From positions 154,108,627-154,172,626 of the forward strand of contig NC_053036.3 in NCBI RefSeq assembly GCF_002575655.3: DNA of 64,000 nucleotides, in the 5' to 3' direction. The notes beneath the pieces are model-generated. The model had not been told where the DNA came from, made no database searches, and was given only the letters and a program-made list of their open reading frames with translations. Shown one piece after another: positions 59,040 through 64,000 of the stretch (positions within the stretch are counted from its first letter, which is position 1; each line of letters begins with the position of its first letter). The DNA is from Aegilops tauschii subsp. strangulata. Lineage: Eukaryota > Streptophyta > Magnoliopsida > Poales > Poaceae. A program made the translations under genes and the position numbers.

Positions 59040-59695
59040 CTTGCTATGAATGTGGGCAGCTGGCGTCTGGGAGGGGAAGCGCGCGGGGGAGGGGGGAGGG
59101 GTTTACTGGTGGGCCAGGGCGGTCAGAAGCGGGCTTGGAAGCGGTCCGGTCTCCCGCATGGCCCACCTCACATTATCACCATATTTCTTGGAGTCCGTGC
59201 GCGGCGGGCAGGCGATCTCTTCTCCCTCCCCCGTCTCTCTCTTCTCAGCCAACGCTCGCCGAGCGATTAGATTTCGGCTATCGACGGTTTATTCATTTGC
59301 AGTCCCACATGTCAGTGAAAATGCAAGACAACGCGTGTCCCCTCTAGTGAGCGGCGTGCGAGCCGGACTGTCGGGGGTGCGAGGCGAACGTGATAGGCAT
59401 GCTTTAAGTGTGCCGCCTTTTCCTTTTGAACTTGCAAAGCGTAACATTTTCATGCGACCAATCGATAGAAATCCAGAACAAAATGAGGAGGGCAGGGCTT
59501 TCCCGTGCGTTAGGCGGGCTATTTTGAGTGATATGACATGCTATAGTGTCGTCCACTTGCTCTTTTTTTATGTAAGCAAGCGTCTACACTCTTACTTGGT
59601 AGGAGTGCAAAACACGGCGGATCTGATTTTGATCGAGGGATAACTGTTCCCTGCGAAATAATTGAGCACTGTTAGCGATTATAGCATGATAGTTA
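59040..59695. other. GC-rich stretch without convincing gene
   Basis: A 197-codon open frame on + (59050-59643) starts without a good context, shows no domain and overlaps the repeat at 59512-59640. I treat it as chance. Confidence 0.35.
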
Positions 59696-60900
59696 GGGCA
59701 TCTCCAGCGCTGACCCACAAATTTACACCGGCTTCTGTCCAAGGACACTGATGCCAGAGGATGCCATCCAATGTTGCCCGCATACCTTTCGACAACTATA
59801 TGAACTAACCGGATGAAATTCGTGCAAACAAAGCAAATTTCAAATTAACCGGATGAAATTCAATACATTTCGAAAACTTTTCCTATAAACTAGACAAAAT
59901 TCATTACATATTTTTCACAAACTGTACTAAAACCTACTGTAAACCTAATCTAAACGATCTCCAGCGCCCTATCACCATGAGCCCCGAGAACTGCCGCTCC
60001 GGCTATTGCCTTTGCCTCCCCCTCATCCGCCTCGGCTTTGTCCAGCTCCGCCTCGATAGCCTCCTCCTCTGGAGCACAAGGTTCTGAAGATTTCCACCTC
60101 CACGACGCAGTCAAGCGGCTAATCGGCCGCTGATGTTTACCCCACCAAGCTTGGCATCGACTGAGTGGAGGAGCGGTGGCCTTCTTGGGACCAGGGCGGC
60201 GGGGACCTACCATGTACTACTCTTCCTCGCTGGAGGGTGCCCGAGGGGAGCCGGCGATGTCCTTCGTCTACTCCTGCGACAGTACGTCCAAGAGAGCTTT
60301 GGAGCGCGCCTGTAGCGGAGCCGCTGATGTCCTTCGTCTGCTCCTGCGACAGTACGTCGAAGAGAGCTTTGGAGTGCCAGGAGGCCATGGTTGGAGTGGT
60401 GCCAGAAGGCCATGGTTGGAGTGACAGAAGGAAGGGACCGAGGAGAATGACTGTGGGTCTTTGGCTATGGCTGGGAGCTGGGGCTGAAGTTAATATAGCG
60501 GGCAAATGGCAATGAGCCGCCACAGACGGATGGACGGGTAGCGCCGGAGTAGGTTCATGGGCAGCCGTGTGTCATTAATGTGGGCGGCGGACAGACGGAT
60601 GGTTGTGGTGTCATTAACGCGGAGCAGTCGCTTTCACCGGGATGCCGCGCGGGTGGCGCTCTCTCGGCCGCCGTGCTACTGCAATGCCGGTGCCAATGAG
60701 AGGTCGCGTCGGGCGTGAATGCGGCATTGACGTTCTGGAGAGATGGTGACCATTTCAGGCGGGAAGCACGCGGTAGCGATGGAAGGGGTTTCGGTAGGCT
60801 AGGGCGGTCAGACGCTGGTGTGGTGGTAAAATGTGAACTTATGGATGACGAGCCTTTGAAGCGTATGCGGCACATATAGACAACCAGGCGCCCATGCAAC
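59696..60900. mobile_element. Unclassified DNA-transposon-like block beginning GGGCATCTCCAGCGC
   Basis: GGGCATCTCCAGCGCTGACCC at 59696 is a terminus I associate with abundant non-autonomous DNA elements in grasses. The block holds GC-rich low-complexity segments open on both strands (59950-60213 minus, 60137-60523 minus). No transposase was seen. A matching right terminus (GGAGATGCCC) was not found, so extent and class are tentative. Confidence 0.35.
60247..60373. repeat. Tandem duplication, period 70 bp
   Basis: GATGTCCTTCGTCTACTCCT and AGTACGTCCAAGAGAGCTTT recur exactly 70 bases later with two or three changes. A smaller duplication (GGCCATGGTTGGAGTG) follows at about 60384 and 60409. Confidence 0.8.
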
Positions 60901-61473
60901 CGCTCTTGTCGCCAGCTAGCCTTCGACGACCACCATTAGACACCATACAACCATGCATAACTTACGAATAATGGACGAATCAATCAAACACACACTCGTG
61001 TGAAGTGGCACTATGATCGGTCGCTCACGATACATATATAGGTACCATAGTACCCTCTCTAGCTAGGCTGTTTTATAGATTGTCGTTGTGATGGATGATA
61101 TACATGAGCAAGGTGTCGAGTCACGTCATCGCATCGTGTGCAGAGGCATGGCTAATGTCGAGCAGCTCGGCGCCCAAGCACGAGTATGACGTTGGTGTTG
61201 AGCCAGGTGAATACATGCTTGGTGTTCGCGGAGGCCGCCAGGAAACGTCTAAACAGTAATGGCAGTCACCACCGGGGCGCACAGGTGCCGGGCTCGCCGT
61301 TTGTGTTGCGCCATGAGCAGGACTTTGATTGAGAGGGCGATGTGAATGCATTATCATAGTTTGATAGCATGCGTCTATGGATGGTGTGCGCTAATGTGTG
61401 CACCACGTATAATATAAAATAATTGGTTTGTGCATTAAACGCAAAGTATTTATTTTCATTTGGATGATGAGTG
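60901..61473. other. Intergenic stretch, nothing recognised
   Basis: No open frame with a domain and no repeat relation seen inside the window. It is the flank of the LTR that starts at 61474. Confidence 0.4.
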
Positions 61474-62639
61474 TGTCGGTGGGAAACGACACCTATGGGA
61501 TCACGGGAATCCCTTCTACGGTTGGCGGGCGCGGGGTTGTGCAAAGAGCGGGTCTAGTAGCTAGCACAGCGAGATTTTACCCAGGTTCGGGCCGCGGAGA
61601 TGCGTAATACCCTAGTCCTGCTTTTGTGTATATCTGAGTGTTCTTGAGCTCTTGAACTAGCTCCGGTGCGTCTCTAGTCCAAAAGATCCGAGTCCTCCCT
61701 CAGTACGCCTCGGGCCTCCTTTTATAGTCAAAGGGGCTGCCACAGTGGCACACAGGAGGTGGAAAGGTATGTACAGGGTACAAGCTTATCTCCTGTCATT
61801 CCGGGACAAAACGCATTAAATGCGCTACTTAGGTGTCCACTTGCTTTATCGGGGATAGTAACAAGGCCCGTCCCATCCGTCGTCGCTCTGTCTTGCTCCG
61901 ACACGCGTCCAGGCCAACGAGGCATGCAGCGCCATGTAGGCTGGCAAGCTGCTAAGCTGGCGTGGTGGTAAGGTCTTCACGAAGATCTGCATGCGACCAC
62001 GCAGGTGCTTGACTAGTTGGATTAGGAGCCACGTACTGCCACGTGGGTACTTGCTTTAGTTGGTGGGTCGGTCGCTGAGCTGGGGCGGCAAGGCCTTGCC
62101 GTGGTCTTGTGGATATTCCCGACAAGAGCCTTGCCGGGGCCTTGTGAGCGCCCTCGGCAAGAGCCTTGCCGGGGCCTTGCGGGTGTCTTCGACACGGATC
62201 CTTGCCGGGGCCTCGTGGGCATCCTTGGCAAGGAGCCTCGCGGTCGTCTTGCCTTCTGGTTCTCATCTGGGCTTCGTAGGTTCTTTGTCTTCACAAAGAT
62301 CTGCATGCCACCATGCAGGTGCCTCCCGAGCCTTGGTTCCAACGTTGTCGATGGTGTCGGAACCCTCAGGCTTCAAGGGTGGCTGTGATGGTTGCGTTGG
62401 GTGAGCTGCCCCGGCAAGACTCTTGCCGGGGTTGCGTAGGCCGCCCGACAAGGGTCTTGCTGGGGAAAAGCCCATCATCTTGCCTGACCTTCTTGCGCCT
62501 CTGTCTTGGCGCTGCTCTGGTAGTCTTGTATTTCTGCTTCCCTCCTCTGCCCTGCTAAGTGTGGCCTCAGGTGCGGCTCTGACTGCCCGTGCATAAGTAA
62601 AGGGGTATAAAAGAGAGCCCCTACTTTTGTACGCCGACA
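61474..62639 (-). repeat. 3' LTR of a minus-strand Gypsy element (1166 bp)
   Basis: On the minus strand it runs from TGTCGGCGTACAAAAG at 62639 to TTTCCCACCGACA at 61474, with TG...CA ends. A TATA box (GACTATAAAAGGAG) lies at 61729-61717. Directly outside 62639 the minus strand reads CCCGGGGGCTCC, a G-rich polypurine tract, so this is the 3' LTR and the element body lies to the right. An inner array of GGCAAGAGCCTTGCCGGGGC units is at 62100-62260 and 62410-62470. Confidence 0.8.
62095..62475. repeat. Tandem array inside the LTR, period about 35-39 bp
   Basis: Units at about 62118, 62156, 62193, 62228, 62413 and 62449 share (G/C)ACAAG-GCCTTGCCGGGGCC. The core CAAGAGCCTTG is nearly self-complementary, so each unit can form a small hairpin. 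Confidence 0.65.
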
Positions 62640-62652
62640 GGAGCCCCCGGGC
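62640..62652 (-). other. Polypurine tract of the minus-strand Gypsy element
   Basis: GCCCGGGGGCTCC on the minus strand abuts the LTR start TGTCGGCG. It is G-rich and at the canonical position. Confidence 0.6.
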
Positions 62653-63276
62653 CTAGGCCACAAATAAGCGCAACGTGTTGTTGGGCCGGGCCCAGAGCGG
62701 TGCGCGGGCATGCGGGGCGGAGTTTTACTGCGGTAACTTCTCCGCTGGTTGCGCTTCCCCACAACCCACGTTGAATGCGCGACGTGGGGGTCGTGCGTGA
62801 CATGGGGGTCATGCATGGGGCGGTTGCTGCCTTCATGCATCACATCGTGGTAAATGGTAAAGAGGCGGCCCGCGCCTTCCCTATAAAAAATAGAGGTAGC
62901 CGTAGGGGCACGGCTCATTTACTAAGTGGACTCGGGTCTTGGCCATTATGGCACCCGCGCCCCATGATTGCGGGGCGCGAAACGGCCGTTCCACTTGCCA
63001 TCTGAGTCCTGGATCGCCCGCCACGCATCCTCCATGCATCGGGAAGGGCAGGCGATGGACACAGAAGGCATGGGCTTTCACGCCGGGGCGGGGGGCCGGG
63101 CGCTGCTGATTGGGGTAGCGGGTCGGTCCCGCCTCCTTGTGCCTTCGGCGGCTGGATTGGCTGATTGGGGCGGTCGCCTTTAGGCTCGCTTGGCCTCGTC
63201 CCCTTATAAAAAGGGGGACGGACAGCGTTCTCCTGCATCCATCTTCTTCTACTCTCATCCCTTTCTTTCCCTTGTC
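62653..63276 (+). promoter_or_regulatory. Element 3' spacer with plus-strand promoter for the B3-like ORF
   Basis: CCTTATAAAAAGGGGG (63203-63218) is a clear plus-strand TATA box 60-70 bases before the ATG at 63277, followed by TCTTCTACTCTCATCC-type leader sequence. A second TATA-like CTATAAAAAATAG is at 62881-62893. Relative to the retroelement this promoter is antisense. No element coding sequence is seen here. Confidence 0.5.
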
Positions 63277-63960
63277 ATGCCGAGACGGCATGGTTGGGGC
63301 CGTCCTTCCGCGGAGGCGACCAGATCTTCCTCCCGCCAGAGAGCCGCGGATGTCAAGGAAGAGCCGAACGCTCAAGGCGAAGGTCATGCCCAAGGTAGAG
63401 GTGCCGGCTGGGGCCGCGGTCGGCGAGGCGGTCGAGGCAGAGGCAGGCGTGGACGGGGGACACCTGCGTCATCATCATCTCCGTCTCCATCTCCTCCGCC
63501 GTCTCCTCCTTCTTCGTCGGGCGGCCATGTCGGGGACACGGCGCTGGAGTTCATTCTGAAACTGCGCGAGCTGCCGCGCAGCCGTCTTCGTCTCCCCGAA
63601 GCGTTTGTGAGGGTGCTGGAGGTTGATTAGCCACCGAGGTTGAGGCTTCACATGAAGGGGTGTTGCAATGGCGACATGTGGGCGAACACAAGGTTCCCCG
63701 CCCCTCATGTGATGTTCCTCCGTCGGGGTTGGAAAACCTTCGTGCGTGCCCACTGCTTGATGAAGGGGCACGTCCTCTGCATCAAGTTAGCGGAGAGCGA
63801 CCTGCTCTCCGTCAAGGTCTTCGGGCGCTTCGGGTACATGCTAGGGTGATGTGCGGAGAGCTCGGCTGATGACGAAAGCTCCTCCTCGAGCGACAGTGAC
63901 CAGGAGGACAGCGACAGCGACGACGAGGGCAGCGGGCGTGAGGATGACGGGTCCGACTAG
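63277..63960 (+). pseudogene. B3-like domain ORF carried antisense in a Gypsy element, two in-frame stops
   Basis: ATG at 63277 (MPRRHGWGRPSAEATRSSSR) starts an Arg/Gly/Pro-rich N terminus (about residues 20-90) with RGRG-type repeats and a Ser/Pro run. The fold-like region starts near LEFILKLRELPRSRLRLPEA and continues GWKTFVRAHCLMKGHVLCIK then LLSVKVFGRFG. The pattern of W-x-F, a hydrophilic turn, G-x-x-L-x-x-K and VKVF resembles the plant B3 DNA-binding domain. A Ser/Asp/Glu-rich tail follows and stops at TAG 63958-63960. TAG at 63628-63630 and TGA at 63847-63849 lie in the same frame. DNA binding is inferred only. Confidence 0.55.
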
Positions 63961-64000
63961 GCGTCGGACATACCGTCCCTGGGCGACGCCGGCAGCACCA

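Noticed and set aside
59050..59643. 197-codon plus-strand frame
   Set aside because: No domain, poor start context, and overlap with a repeat also found at 58388-58750.
61900..62920. Several 70-147-codon frames in the LTR and spacer
   Set aside because: They run through the GC-rich tandem array and LTR boundary on both strands, so they are compositional artefacts.
1..64000. CRISPR-like or prokaryotic defence arrays, tRNA and rRNA genes
   Set aside because: All repeats seen are explained by transposon arrays, LTRs or tandem duplications. No tRNA cloverleaf or rRNA sequence was noticed, although primer-binding sites resemble short tRNA ends.

Overview
The window is a nest of transposable elements typical of a large grass genome, most likely a Triticeae species (wheat, Aegilops or barley group). 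The evidence is two copies of a BARE/Angela/WIS-like Copia element whose roughly 1.72-kb LTRs carry the familiar ATATGCCCTAGAGG terminus, a long-LTR Gypsy LTR starting TGATACGT(C/G)TCCAACG, a CACTA transposon starting CACTACAAAAAA, and a GC-rich Tat-lineage Gypsy element with dual RNase H and an antisense gene. No bacterial, organellar, rRNA, tRNA or CRISPR feature was seen. Family names come from sequence memory and no database was searched.

Layout. 1-11905: Tat-lineage Ty3/Gypsy element on +, entered inside gag. It holds broken gag-pol, a repeat-rich spacer, a six-coding-exon gene on the opposite strand with its own TATA box, and the 3' LTR. 11906-23013: two tandem copies of a LARD-like non-coding retroelement with LTRs of about 4.1 kb and a 2.16-kb pyrimidine-rich interior. 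Tat LTR pieces sit at the same CCTGG target each time, which indicates unequal recombination. 23014-23835: a third Tat 5' LTR and gag start. 23836-30597: degenerate minus-strand Copia element without its 3' LTR. 30598-34270: Gypsy-like element (Sabrina-like, inferred) with an intact 614-codon ORF of unknown function, joined to an inverted LTR. 34271-35720: tandem repeat of about 502 bp. 36017-36649: a small unrecognised pseudogene. 37138 to about 51540: CACTA transposon arms interrupted by a complete Copia element (38532-47221) and a solo LTR with matching 5-bp target duplications (49504-51092).

51540-61473 is the most host-like part. It has a divergent promoter near 56470. A short two-exon repeat-protein gene runs right. 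A minus-strand transcription unit runs left and contains several copies of an exon-like module. This part also holds two MITEs and a low-complexity DNA-transposon-like block. 61474-64000 is the 3' end of another minus-strand Gypsy element. Between its LTR and the window edge lies a plus-strand ORF, antisense to the element, with a B3-like domain and an acidic tail, broken by two in-frame stops.

Most coding capacity is retroelement-derived and disabled by nonsense changes, frameshifts and deletions. The strongest candidates for something unusual are the two antisense genes carried by Gypsy elements (7031-11100 and 63277-63960), the intact 614-codon ORF, the tandem LARD/Tat array, and the divergent gene pair with duplicated exon modules at 52.8-57.4 kb. 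I found no convincing complete, previously undescribed multi-gene system.
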